A stretch of 64,000 nucleotides of DNA from an uncultured Roseburia sp. (GTDB lineage: Bacteria > Bacillota > Clostridia > Lachnospirales > Lachnospiraceae), in NCBI GenBank assembly GCA_900548205.1, contig URJS01000003.1:1-64000 (forward strand), written 5' to 3'. Positions 1 through 7,690 of this stretch are shown here, piece by piece. Made by a program: the position numbers and the translations under genes. Position 1 is the stretch's first letter, and every line of letters begins with the position of its first letter. The notes below the pieces were generated by a model. The model did no database searches. It had not been told where the DNA came from and was given only the letters and a program-made list of their open reading frames with translations.

Positions 1-4
1 CTAA

Positions 5-22
5 CCCCTCATGAATGAGGGG
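5..22. repeat. Short perfect hairpin at window edge
   Basis: An 8-base inverted repeat (CCCCTCAT / ATGAGGGG) with a two-base spacer. No T-run follows on the + strand, and on the - strand the window ends four bases later, so whether it is a terminator of a gene outside the window cannot be judged. Confidence 0.4.
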
Positions 23-50
23 CAGGGGAGTTGAATAGGCGAAGACTATT

Positions 51-93
51 TTTTATGACATAGGAAATTGCTCTGCAATCCTATGTCATAAAA
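51..93. repeat. Palindromic hairpin repeat, copy 1
   Basis: Perfect 15-base arms TTTTATGACATAGGA (51-65) and its complement (79-93) enclose an inner TTGC-TCT-GCAA hairpin, with a two-base bulge AA. A near-identical copy is at 4998-5040. Copy 1 runs straight into GCACACTTTTGTT, which in copy 2 appears only about 115 bases downstream, so copy 1 looks like a shortened form of the same modular element. The T-rich 5' and A-rich 3' ends would make it a terminator-like hairpin in either direction. Confidence 0.75.
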
Positions 94-217
94 GCACACT
101 TTTGTTTACAGGGCGGATTTGTTCCATGAAAAAATACTGCAGCAGATAGGAAATCAGGGCATGATCGTTTGCAGTTGATTAAAAAACTGTATATTTTTAG
201 AAAAAGCGGAAAAATCA

Positions 218-245
218 TTGCATACTATAAAAATTGTGATAAAAT
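218..245 (+). promoter_or_regulatory. Sigma-A promoter of the chemoreceptor gene
   Basis: TTGCAT (218-223), 16-base spacer, TAAAAT (240-245) with an extended -10 TGA just upstream (237-239). It lies about 50 bases before the start codon at 298, which has AGGAG at 285-289. The stretch 94-217 holds nothing recognisable. Confidence 0.6.
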
Positions 246-297
246 AGAAAATATACATAGAATTTACAGAAAATAGTGAGGGATAGGAGTAAGAATT

Positions 298-1989
298 ATG
301 GAAAACAAAAGAAAAGGGGTTTCATTTATCCATTCAATTTCGTTAAAGGTAGCGCTTTTGTCGATCGGAATTGTGATTTTATCAATCATTGGAAGTATTT
401 CCAGTACCAATATCAAAATGGAACGCATTATGGATCAGGTTTACAGTTCTTACATACTTAGCATGGCAGAAATGGAGGCAGTCGTTGTCAATAATCTTCC
501 TGAGTGGGCAGATGAAGAGCTGTATCGGAATGTGCTGGGAGAAATAAAAATGGAGGGAATTGAATCTGCTTATGCCTATCTGGTGGCAGAGGACGGCACG
601 ATGCTGTATCATCCGTCGGCGGATAAGATTGGGGAGCCGGTAGAAAATGAACAGGTGTTGAATGTGGTTGCAATGCTAAAGAGCGGACAGATGCCGGAAA
701 ATGATGTAGTTTTGTATGATTATCACGGCAGTATGAAATATGCGGCATATGCGATGACTGCGGATCGGCAGATCGTGGTAGTATCGGCAGATTATGATGA
801 GGTAACGGCGCCGGTGAAGGACCTGATCTTAAGCATGGTGCTGACAGCGTTATCGAGTCTGGTGCTTTGTGCGATCATCGGATATTTGGTAAGCGGATTT
901 ATCTGCAAGCCGATCAAGAAGCTGACAGAAATCATCGATCGTACGGCAGAGCTTGATTTCCGCCCGAACGAGTATACGGCAAAGCTCATTCGCCGTAAGG
1001 ATGAGACGGGGGAAATGGCGCGCGCGGTAGAGACAATGCAGCAGAATTTAAGAAATATAGTTGTAGAGGTACAGGAGGCAGGCAATCAGATCACTTCAAA
1101 TATCGACGGGCTTCATCAGATGACAACGACGGTTGACAGCATGTGCGCGGATAATTCCGCAACCAGTCAGGAGCTTGCTGCAGGTATGGAGGAGACTGCC
1201 GCAACAACGGAGACGATCAATGAAAATGTGAGCACGATCAAGAAGGGCGCAGAGGATATCAATGCAATGGCAGAGGATGGTGCAAGAACCTCCGAGGAGG
1301 TTATGGAGCGTGCCATAGACCTGCGGGAGCGGACGATGGATGCGAGCGCAAAGACAATGGATATGTATAATAACGTAAAGGTTCGGGCGGAGCAGGCGAT
1401 TGAAGGCTCAAAGGCGGTAGAAAAGATCAATGAATTGAGCGGTACGATCATGGAGATTTCTTCGCAGACAGGGCTTCTTGCCCTAAATGCGTCGATTGAG
1501 GCGGCGAGAGCCGGAGAGGCAGGACGCGGCTTTGCCGTTGTCGCAACGGAGATTGGAAGCCTTGCCGATCAGACGTCTAAGGCGATTGCCGACATCGGAA
1601 GTATCGTCAAGGAGGTCAATGTAGCTGTTTCCAATATGGCGGCGTGCTTGGAGGATACGAAGGGCTTTCTGGAAAATACAGTGCTGACAGAGTACAAGGG
1701 CTTCGAGGAGGTCAGCGAGCAGTACAAGGAGGATGCAGATGTATTTAAAACAAGTATGGAAGCCGTGAAGGAGGCAATGGGAGGTCTGGCGGAATCGATC
1801 GAGACGATCGCGTCGGCGCTGGACGGCATCAACGACACAGTTGGAGAATCGGCGCTTGGCGTGACGGATATTGCGGCAAAGACAAGCAATATGGTGGAAA
1901 AGACGGGCACCACACAGGAGATGGTGACGCAGTGCTATGAGTGCATCGAGGATTTGAGAAGGATCGTAGCGCGCTTTGTATTAGAATAA
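298..1989 (+). CDS. Methyl-accepting chemotaxis protein
   Basis: Transmembrane chemoreceptor of 563 residues. A first membrane segment (about 15-35) is followed by an extracellular sensor of about 145 residues, probably a single Cache-type domain. A second membrane segment (about 180-203) leads into a HAMP domain (about 204-260) and the long cytoplasmic coiled-coil signalling domain. The signalling tip is clear near residue 390: [20 protein letters not shown], with the usual RGFAVVATE continuation. It would pass ligand binding to CheA/CheW. The ligand cannot be read from the sequence. The start follows AGGAG by eight bases; the gene is a single transcription unit with its own promoter and terminator. 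Confidence 0.92.
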   Translation: MENKRKGVSFIHSISLKVALLSIGIVILSIIGSISSTNIKMERIMDQVYSSYILSMAEMEAVVVNNLPEWADEELYRNVLGEIKMEGIESAYAYLVAEDGTMLYHPSADKIGEPVENEQVLNVVAMLKSGQMPENDVVLYDYHGSMKYAAYAMTADRQIVVVSADYDEVTAPVKDLILSMVLTALSSLVLCAIIGYLVSGFICKPIKKLTEIIDRTAELDFRPNEYTAKLIRRKDETGEMARAVETMQQNLRNIVVEVQEAGNQITSNIDGLHQMTTTVDSMCADNSATSQELAAGMEETAATTETINENVSTIKKGAEDINAMAEDGARTSEEVMERAIDLRERTMDASAKTMDMYNNVKVRAEQAIEGSKAVEKINELSGTIMEISSQTGLLALNASIEAARAGEAGRGFAVVATEIGSLADQTSKAIADIGSIVKEVNVAVSNMAACLEDTKGFLENTVLTEYKGFEEVSEQYKEDADVFKTSMEAVKEAMGGLAESIETIASALDGINDTVGESALGVTDIAAKTSNMVEKTGTTQEMVTQCYECIEDLRRIVARFVLE

Positions 1990-2015
1990 CGCGAGGATTG
2001 ATCAGGAGCAGCAGA

Positions 2016-2056
2016 CAGGCAGATGATGAGCGGGAGCTTTTCATCTGCCTGTTTTT
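2016..2056 (+). terminator. Rho-independent terminator after the chemoreceptor gene
   Basis: CAGGCAGATGA (2016-2026) pairs perfectly with TCATCTGCCTG (2041-2051) and is followed by TTTTT. It closes the transcript of the gene ending at 1989. Confidence 0.85.
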
Positions 2057-2244
2057 ATGTACAAAAAATTGTCCGGCGTCGCGCAGCGTCGGAGAGAAAA
2101 GCTTTGGCATGCGTGTTAGCAGAAAGCCTTTCGCGGCAGACAAAACAAGCCGTTGTTTCTGCTCGCATAAATAAAAGCACGTCCTCATAGAATGTTTTAG
2201 CAGGCGGAAACGCCGCGCAGACAGAAGGGATAGGAGAACGTGGC

Positions 2245-4794
2245 ATGGAAGAAAAGCACTGGAGTAAGCGGGAGCGCGGGAAAAATGTATTGGAGGACGA
2301 GAAGAAGGAGTCAAGACTGGAGGATTTTTTGGCACAGCTGAATGATCCCTTGATCTTTATTCTTTTTTTTGCAGCGGGAGTATCTCTGCTGCTACGGGAA
2401 TATGGCGATATGGTAATCATTCTTGCCGTGGTGTTGGTCAATGCGGTGATTGGCGTCGTACAGGAGGGGCGGGCGAAAAAGGCCTTGGCGGCGCTCAAGG
2501 AAATGACAAGTCCGCATGCGCGTATCAGGGAGGGCAGGCACAGCAGGGAAATACCCGCGGCGGATCTGCTTCCCGGAGATGTGGTGGTGCTGGAGGCAGG
2601 GGTTCAGGTGCCGGCAGACCTGCGTCTGACGGAGGCGATTCAGCTAAAAATCGAGGAGTCGGCGCTGACCGGAGAGTCGGTGCCCGTTACAAAAAATACA
2701 AAGGACAAAAATATCGCCTACATGTCAACGAACGTCACCTATGGCAGGGGGGAAGGCATTGTCACTGCGATTGGTATGGACACGGAAATCGGCAAAATTG
2801 CGCGTATGCTAAAGGAGACAAAAACAGAATTAACGCCTCTGCAAAGGCGGCTGGCAGATTTAGGAAAGATCCTGGGTACAGTTTCCGTTTTTTTGTGTAT
2901 CCTTCTATTTGTTCTTGCGGTGCTCCAAAAAAGGGATATTGGTGAAATGCTTATAACGGCGATTTCCCTTGCGGTTGCGGCAGTTCCCGAAGGGCTTCCT
3001 GCGATCGTGACTATGGTGCTGGCGCTTAGCGTTTCCAGAATGGTGAAGGTACATACGATTGTAAAGAGGCTTCCGAGTGTGGAGACACTTGGCTGTGTGA
3101 GTGTTGTCTGTTCCGATAAGACGGGAACACTTACGCAGAACCGTATGACTGTGACAAGGTGCCATACAGGGGATGGAACGCTTGCGGCAGAAGCGCTTGA
3201 TCCGGAGAGATACCGCCTGTTTTTAAACGGTTTTGTGCTGTGCAATGATGCTGTATTGGGGGAGGGGGAGCGCAGGGGAGACCCGACGGAGCTGGCGCTT
3301 TTGGATATGGCGTCACGGTGCGGAATTTTTAAGGAGCAGCTGGAGGAGAAGCTGCCTCGCATCGGCGAACTGGCATTTGATTCAGAGCGCAAGATGATGT
3401 CCACGAGGCACCGTGGAGCAAAGGAGCAGGTATCTTATACAAAGGGATCGCCGGATGAGATCATGGAGCGGTGTCAGGCGATTTTGGTGAAGGGGGAGAA
3501 AAAGCCCCTGACGTCTTCTGTGAAAAAACAGCTGAAGGGCGCGTTGGAGGAGATGACGGGAAAGGGACTGCGTGTGCTTGCGCTTGGGATGCGCGAAAAT
3601 GTGACGTCTCTTGAGGAGAGTGGATTAACCTTTCTTGGTTTTGCGGGAATGCAGGATCCAATCCGACCGGAGGCGGCGCAGGCGGTCCGGGAATTTGCGC
3701 AGGCGCAGGTAACGACCGTCATGATCACCGGAGACCGCACCGATACGGCGTTTGCGATTGCAAAGGAGCTGGGCATTGCGTCACAGCCGTCTGAATGCCT
3801 TTCGGGGGAGGAGGTGGAGCGGATGGATGACGAGACACTTGCACGTCATATGCGTAACACGCGTGTGTTTGCACATGTATCGCCGGAGCATAAGGTGCGT
3901 ATCGTGTCTGCCTGTAAAAAAAATGGCGCGATTACCGCGATGACCGGTGACGGGGTCAATGATGCGCCGTCGCTTAAGGCGGCGGATGTGGGTATTGCGA
4001 TGGGGATGGCGGGAACCGATGTCGCCAAAAACGCTGCGGATATTGTCTTGGCGGACGATAATTTTGCGACGATCGCAAAAGCGATCGCACAGGGGCGGTG
4101 CATTTATGAGAACATAAGAAAATCCGTTATTTTTTTGCTGTCATCAAATTTCGGAGAAATTATCACGATGCTCGCCGCGATGCTGCTTGGGCTTTCCTCT
4201 CCGCTCAAATCAAGCCACATTCTATGGATCAATCTGATCACGGATTCCCTGCCGGCGTTAGCGCTCGGAATTGATGTGGAGGAAAATAAAAGCTATATGG
4301 ACCGCCCGCCGCGCCATAAGGATGAAAGCCTGTTTGCCAATGGCGGCTGGAGCTGTACCTGTTTTTACGGTGTGCTGATCGGGGGAATCAGTCTGCTGGC
4401 ATTTTTGCAGCTGCCTGCTGCCATGCTGCTTGCCAACGGAGAAGCACTGACGCTTGCGGGGGTGCGCAGGCTTCTGCTTGACCCGGAGCTTTTGAGCCGC
4501 TGTCAAACCTATGCATTTACTGTGCTTGGTATGGCACAGCTTTTTCATGCAATCGGTATGCGCGATGTGGAGACGTCCTTATTTTGTATCAATCATCTGG
4601 AAAATAAGCTGATGATATTGGCGGCTGCAATCGGAATGGGACTGCAGCTTGTAGTGACCGAGGTTCCTTATTTTATCAGCCTGTTTGGCACCTGCAGACT
4701 TTCTGTTCTGGAGTGGGTCAAACTTTTGGTGCTTGCTGCGGTTCCGCTTGCCGCGCATGAACTTTTGGTATTTTTTTCAAAAATTTCAAAATAG
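2245..4794 (+). CDS. Calcium/manganese-type P-type (P2A) ATPase
   Basis: Cation pump of 849 residues in the plasma membrane. All P-type motifs are present: TGES near residue 142 (actuator), the phosphorylation site DKTGTLT at about D291, KGSPDE in the nucleotide domain, and TGDGVNDAP near 567. VPEGLP in membrane helix 4 (about 246) and NLITDSLPALALG in helix 6 match the Ca2+ site residues of the SERCA/PMR1 branch. Members of this branch export Ca2+ and often Mn2+; which ion is not decidable here. The start is preceded by AGGAG. The 187-base leader (2057-2244) shows no riboswitch I recognise, although a probable Mn2+ riboswitch lies directly after the gene. Confidence 0.93.
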   Translation: MEEKHWSKRERGKNVLEDEKKESRLEDFLAQLNDPLIFILFFAAGVSLLLREYGDMVIILAVVLVNAVIGVVQEGRAKKALAALKEMTSPHARIREGRHSREIPAADLLPGDVVVLEAGVQVPADLRLTEAIQLKIEESALTGESVPVTKNTKDKNIAYMSTNVTYGRGEGIVTAIGMDTEIGKIARMLKETKTELTPLQRRLADLGKILGTVSVFLCILLFVLAVLQKRDIGEMLITAISLAVAAVPEGLPAIVTMVLALSVSRMVKVHTIVKRLPSVETLGCVSVVCSDKTGTLTQNRMTVTRCHTGDGTLAAEALDPERYRLFLNGFVLCNDAVLGEGERRGDPTELALLDMASRCGIFKEQLEEKLPRIGELAFDSERKMMSTRHRGAKEQVSYTKGSPDEIMERCQAILVKGEKKPLTSSVKKQLKGALEEMTGKGLRVLALGMRENVTSLEESGLTFLGFAGMQDPIRPEAAQAVREFAQAQVTTVMITGDRTDTAFAIAKELGIASQPSECLSGEEVERMDDETLARHMRNTRVFAHVSPEHKVRIVSACKKNGAITAMTGDGVNDAPSLKAADVGIAMGMAGTDVAKNAADIVLADDNFATIAKAIAQGRCIYENIRKSVIFLLSSNFGEIITMLAAMLLGLSSPLKSSHILWINLITDSLPALALGIDVEENKSYMDRPPRHKDESLFANGGWSCTCFYGVLIGGISLLAFLQLPAAMLLANGEALTLAGVRRLLLDPELLSRCQTYAFTVLGMAQLFHAIGMRDVETSLFCINHLENKLMILAAAIGMGLQLVVTEVPYFISLFGTCRLSVLEWVKLLVLAAVPLAAHELLVFFSKISK

Positions 4795-4797
4795 CAG

Positions 4798-4826
4798 TTG
4801 ACAATGGACGCCGGATTCGTTATACT
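4798..4826 (+). promoter_or_regulatory. Consensus sigma-A promoter
   Basis: TTGACA (4798-4803), 17-base spacer, TATACT (4821-4826): a perfect -35 and five of six at -10. It begins four bases after the ATPase stop codon and would start transcription near 4833, just before the probable riboswitch aptamer. Confidence 0.85.
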
Positions 4827-4845
4827 TCTAAACAATCTGAATAAG

Positions 4846-4950
4846 GCTTGCTGAGAGGGAGTAATAAAAATGCAGCGTCAACATTCGCGGTCTGTTTTGG
4901 ACCTGGCGGTGCATACCGGAAGCTCTGTGGATGGTTATGAGACTTTTAGC
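4846..4950 (+). promoter_or_regulatory. Probable yybP-ykoY (Mn2+) riboswitch aptamer
   Basis: The class signatures occur in order: GGGAGTA (4857-4863), GTCAACA (4876-4882) and GAGACTTTT (4939-4947). The closing stem P1 can form between GCTGAGAG (4850-4857) and CTTTTAGC (4943-4950). An inner stem ATGCA/TGCAT (about 4870 and 4910) encloses a GGTC/GACC hairpin. RF00080 aptamers bind Mn2+ and usually turn on Mn2+ exporters or P-type ATPases. Here the next gene downstream is a cell-wall hydrolase at 5215, while the P-type ATPase is upstream. A consensus promoter lies immediately 5' and a terminator immediately 3', as expected for a transcriptional switch. The identification is by motif reading only. 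Confidence 0.7.
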
Positions 4951-5001
4951 GTGTGACAGGTGCAGCGATACCTGTATGGCACGCGAGAGGTCTCTTTTTT
5001 T
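4949..5001 (+). terminator. Terminator of the riboswitch expression platform
   Basis: GCGTG (4949-4953) pairs with CACGC (4980-4984) and ACAGGT (4956-4961) with ACCTGT (4970-4975), followed by GTCTC and a run of T from 4995. GTCTC (4990-4994) can also pair with the aptamer's GAGAC (4939-4943), so terminator and aptamer P1 are mutually exclusive. That predicts read-through when ligand holds the aptamer closed. Confidence 0.75.
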
Positions 5002-5040
5002 ATGACATAGGAGATTGCTCTGCAATCCTATGTCATAAAA
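4998..5040. repeat. Palindromic hairpin repeat, copy 2
   Basis: Same 15-base arms as the element at 51-93 (TTTTATGACATAGGA and complement) with the same ATTGCTCTGCAA core; the only change is G for A at 5013. It abuts the riboswitch terminator T-run, so the two may share the T tract. Two further small hairpins follow: CACAC-TTC-GTGTG (5042-5054) and ATTGC-TTC-GCAAT (5082-5094). Confidence 0.75.
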
Positions 5041-5109
5041 ACACACTTCGTGTGAGGATGCGCACTCGCATGAGAGGAAGTATTGCTTCGCAATCATGCT
5101 CGGCGCGGC

Positions 5110-5169
5110 AAAAGTGTGCTTCCTTTGCAGTTTATTACAACGCGAGAGTGTGCGAAGCACACTTTTGTT
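5110..5169. repeat. Long inverted repeat ending in a terminator-like hairpin
   Basis: AAAAGTGTGCTTC (5110-5122) is the exact complement of GAAGCACACTTTT (5154-5166). Nested inside the right arm is AGTGTGC-GAA-GCACACT followed by TTTGTT, a compact terminator-like hairpin. GCACACTTTTGTT here matches the sequence next to repeat copy 1 at 94-106. The 420-base gap 4795-5214 thus holds a promoter, riboswitch, terminator and this repeat cluster. Confidence 0.65.
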
Positions 5170-5214
5170 CCTAACACTAGGGATAGAATTTACGATAATC
5201 AGAGGAGATGCTTT

Positions 5215-6471
5215 ATGAATTTAAGGAAGGCATTGAAGGGAAATAAAGGGCAGCGAAAAAAACGGACGGCAATGCTGCTGTTGCTTGCGCTTGGAATTGG
5301 CTGCGCCAGACCGATTGCCGCGGATGTGATCGGAGATGCGCAGAAGGAAAAGGAAAATGCACAGGCGAATCTGAATGAGATCAACCGACAGATCCAAGGC
5401 ATTCAGGCGGCGCAAAACAGTCTGCAGGCGGAGATGGCAGGCTATGATGAACAGTTGATGGTCGTTTTGACGGATATGGAGCTGCTGCAAAGCGATATGG
5501 AGCTGCAGGCGCAGGAGATCGCGCAGGCGAATGCCGATCTTGAAAATGCAACGCTTGAAAAAGAGAAGCAGTATGAAGCGATGAAGGTGCGCATCCGGTA
5601 TATGTATGAGAACGGTGAGGCGTCCTTGCTGGAAGCGCTTGCCAATGCGGACGGAATGAGTGATTTTTTAAACCGTGCGGAATATGTTTCTGATGTATAT
5701 GAATATGACAGAAGGCTGCTGACGACGTATGAGGATGTGGTTCGTCAGGTGGAGGAGCTGACTGTGCAGCTGGCGGATGAGATGGCGGAGATGGAGATGA
5801 TGAAGGTATATTATCAGGAGGAGCAGGCGTCTCTGGAGCAGATCATTGCGCAGAAGCGTGCGCAGATGGAGAACTTTGACAGTCAGCTGTCAAATGCCCA
5901 GGTGCTGGCACAGCAGTATGCACAGACGATCAAGCAGCAGAATCAGATTATCGCAAAGGAGAAGGAAAAGGCGGCGAAGCAGGCAGCTGAGAATGCAAAT
6001 AAGAAGCCAAATAACGGCGGACAGAATACGCCCGGAAACACAGGAGGGGAGACCCCGCCCCAGAATACGGGCGGGAGCTCCTCCACCGGGCTGACGGACG
6101 GAAATCTAAATCCCGGCTATGTGACCGGAGTAAGTGGCAATGACGTTGTCGCATATGCAAGCCAGTTTCTGGGCAATCCATATGTGCTTGGGGGCACAAG
6201 TCTGACAAACGGAACAGACTGCTCCTATTTTACAATGGCAGTTTACCAGAAGTTTGGGATCTCGATCCCGCGTACTTCATATGGGCAGAGAACCTGCGGA
6301 CAGGCAGTCAGCTATGAAAATGCAAGGCCCGGTGACTTGATCTGCTATGCGGGTCATGTTGCGATCTATGTCGGGGATGGGCGTATTATCCACGCCTCCA
6401 ATCCGCGGACAGGAATCTGTTACGGAAATGCAACCTATCGCACCATCGTGGCGGTGCGCCGTGTGCTCTAG
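5215..6471 (+). CDS. Secreted NlpC/P60 peptidoglycan hydrolase (CwlO-like)
   Basis: A secreted protein of 418 residues. A basic N-terminus and hydrophobic stretch (about 19-38) form a signal peptide. A long coiled coil (about 42-265, rich in Q, E and A) follows, then an N/G/P-rich linker and a C-terminal NlpC/P60 domain from about 305. The catalytic triad is visible: Cys in NGTDCSYF (about 336), His in GHVAIYVG (about 381) and His in IIHASN (about 393). Such enzymes cut the D-Glu-diamino-acid bond of stem peptides during elongation and are often controlled by FtsEX through the coiled coil. The start at 5215 follows AGAGGAG; upstream in-frame codons lie in the repeat cluster and are rejected. 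It is the first gene after the probable Mn2+ riboswitch. Confidence 0.88.
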   Translation: MNLRKALKGNKGQRKKRTAMLLLLALGIGCARPIAADVIGDAQKEKENAQANLNEINRQIQGIQAAQNSLQAEMAGYDEQLMVVLTDMELLQSDMELQAQEIAQANADLENATLEKEKQYEAMKVRIRYMYENGEASLLEALANADGMSDFLNRAEYVSDVYEYDRRLLTTYEDVVRQVEELTVQLADEMAEMEMMKVYYQEEQASLEQIIAQKRAQMENFDSQLSNAQVLAQQYAQTIKQQNQIIAKEKEKAAKQAAENANKKPNNGGQNTPGNTGGETPPQNTGGSSSTGLTDGNLNPGYVTGVSGNDVVAYASQFLGNPYVLGGTSLTNGTDCSYFTMAVYQKFGISIPRTSYGQRTCGQAVSYENARPGDLICYAGHVAIYVGDGRIIHASNPRTGICYGNATYRTIVAVRRVL

Positions 6472-6490
6472 AAGATAGGCGGATGGGAAA

Positions 6491-6519
6491 TTGTATTTTT
6501 GGATCGTGCGTGGTATAAT
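6491..6519 (+). promoter_or_regulatory. Sigma-A promoter before the YqeY-like gene
   Basis: TTGTAT (6491-6496), 17-base spacer, TATAAT (6514-6519), with TGG (6511-6513) forming an extended -10. It sits about 44 bases before the start codon at 6563. Confidence 0.75.
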
Positions 6520-6562
6520 TTGTGGAAGAATCAGGTCAAACAGGAGTAAAGGAGGATGTAAT

Positions 6563-7006
6563 ATGCAGTTAAAACAGTTGCAGGATGATATGATCGCCGC
6601 AATGAAGGCGAGAGATAAGGTGCGAAAGGATGCGCTTTCCGTGCTCGTATCGGCGGTGAAGAAGTGTGCGATCGACGAGGGCTGCAGGGAGGATGTGCCG
6701 GAGTCATTGACAGACAGCGTGATATTAAAGGAGATCAAGTCTGTTAAGGAACAGCTTGAAACCTGTCCGAAGGATCGGGAGGAGCTGCGGGCAGAGTATC
6801 AGGCGCGTTATGATATTTTTATGGAATATGCGCCAAGGATGATGTCTGCGGAGGAGGTAGAGCAGTTTATTACCGAGAATTTTGCAGAGGTGCTTGCCGG
6901 CGGGAATCAGGGGCTCGTCATGAAAAGCGTTATGCCGCAGCTGAAGGGAAAAGCGGAGGGCAGCGTCATCAATGCAGTTGTTAAAAAGCTGTGCGGAGCG
7001 TCATGA
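6563..7006 (+). CDS. GatB/YqeY domain protein
   Basis: A protein of 147 residues covering the whole YqeY family: a helical N-terminal part (MQLKQLQDDMIAAMKARDK) with the conserved AMKARD(K) signature and a C-terminal helical domain ending in the GKAEGSVINAVVKK region. The fold is shared with the tRNA-binding tail of the GatB amidotransferase subunit; the role of the free-standing form is not settled. The start at 6563 follows an excellent AAAGGAGG. The stop overlaps the next start by four bases (ATGA), indicating translational coupling. Confidence 0.85.
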   Translation: MQLKQLQDDMIAAMKARDKVRKDALSVLVSAVKKCAIDEGCREDVPESLTDSVILKEIKSVKEQLETCPKDREELRAEYQARYDIFMEYAPRMMSAEEVEQFITENFAEVLAGGNQGLVMKSVMPQLKGKAEGSVINAVVKKLCGAS

Positions 7007-7656
7007 AGCAGAAGCTAAAGATCACGGCGGTGATGCTGCTGATCGTGCTGGTTCTTGGTATTTTTTCTGTTGCAGAGTATGAAAGACGGAGGGAGCTTGT
7101 CTTTGCCGAGGCGTTGGATGAGGTCATCCTTACGGTAGATCAAAGGGAGCTTAAGCTTTCCGAGCTTGCGTTTTATGTTGCCTATCAGGAGCAGCAGATC
7201 GAGGCGGCGGCACGTATCTATAATCCCGATAATACGAATGAATACTGGAGCCTGCACGGGAATCGTATGTTTTTGCGGGACGAGGGAAAGCAGGCAGTGT
7301 TAGATATGGCAGTGCACGATGAGATTTTTTATCAGATGGCAGCTGCAGAGGGATTGGAGCTGACGCCGCAGGAGGAGGAGCATATCGCAAACGACAGATA
7401 TGATTTCTGGAGCGATCTGGGTAAGGAGGAGCGCGCGGCGCTTGGGATTTCAGAGGAGGAGCTGCTTTGGAGCATGCGAAAGATCGCACTCGCAGAAAAG
7501 CAGCAGCAGCTTTTGGCAGAGATAAAGCAATGCAGCTTTGAGGAATATTCGCTTGGCGGGCAGGCGTATGAGCGGCTGCTTTGGGAGCACGAATATACAG
7601 TTGCAGAGGATATTTGGCAGCGGGTTCCGTTCGGCTCCGTCACGGTGGACCATTAG
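7003..7656 (+). CDS. Membrane-anchored SurA-N-like protein, PPIase domain absent
   Basis: A protein of 217 residues with one N-terminal membrane segment or uncleaved signal (about 7-24) and an extracytoplasmic helical domain. The order of a short strand (EVILTVDQRELKLSELAFYVAYQEQQI) followed by a helical block with QAVLDMAVHDEIFYQMAAAEGL resembles the chaperone (SurA N-terminal) part of parvulin foldases. No peptidyl-prolyl isomerase domain is present, since the protein ends soon after. It might be a chaperone-like or regulatory protein; function is unknown. A GTG 12 bases upstream is possible, but the ATG overlapping the previous stop is preferred. Confidence 0.6.
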   Translation: MKQKLKITAVMLLIVLVLGIFSVAEYERRRELVFAEALDEVILTVDQRELKLSELAFYVAYQEQQIEAAARIYNPDNTNEYWSLHGNRMFLRDEGKQAVLDMAVHDEIFYQMAAAEGLELTPQEEEHIANDRYDFWSDLGKEERAALGISEEELLWSMRKIALAEKQQQLLAEIKQCSFEEYSLGGQAYERLLWEHEYTVAEDIWQRVPFGSVTVDH

Positions 7657-7690
7657 ACGGGCAGAAAAATAAAAGAAAAGAAGCGGGAAA

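Noticed and set aside
4846..4950. TPP, M-box or ydaO (c-di-AMP) riboswitch as alternative to yybP-ykoY
   Set aside because: CTGAGA suggested a TPP switch and the NlpC/P60 neighbour suggested ydaO, but the remaining conserved segments of those classes are missing while all three yybP-ykoY segments are present in order.
4870..4956. A 28-codon open frame with a ribosome site-like GAGGGAG in front
   Set aside because: It lies inside the riboswitch aptamer; the GAGGGAG is the conserved GGGAGTA element and the frame's codons coincide with aptamer stems.
4953..5174. A 73-codon + strand frame over the repeat cluster
   Set aside because: It consists of translated hairpin repeats, has no ribosome site and shows no protein-like features.
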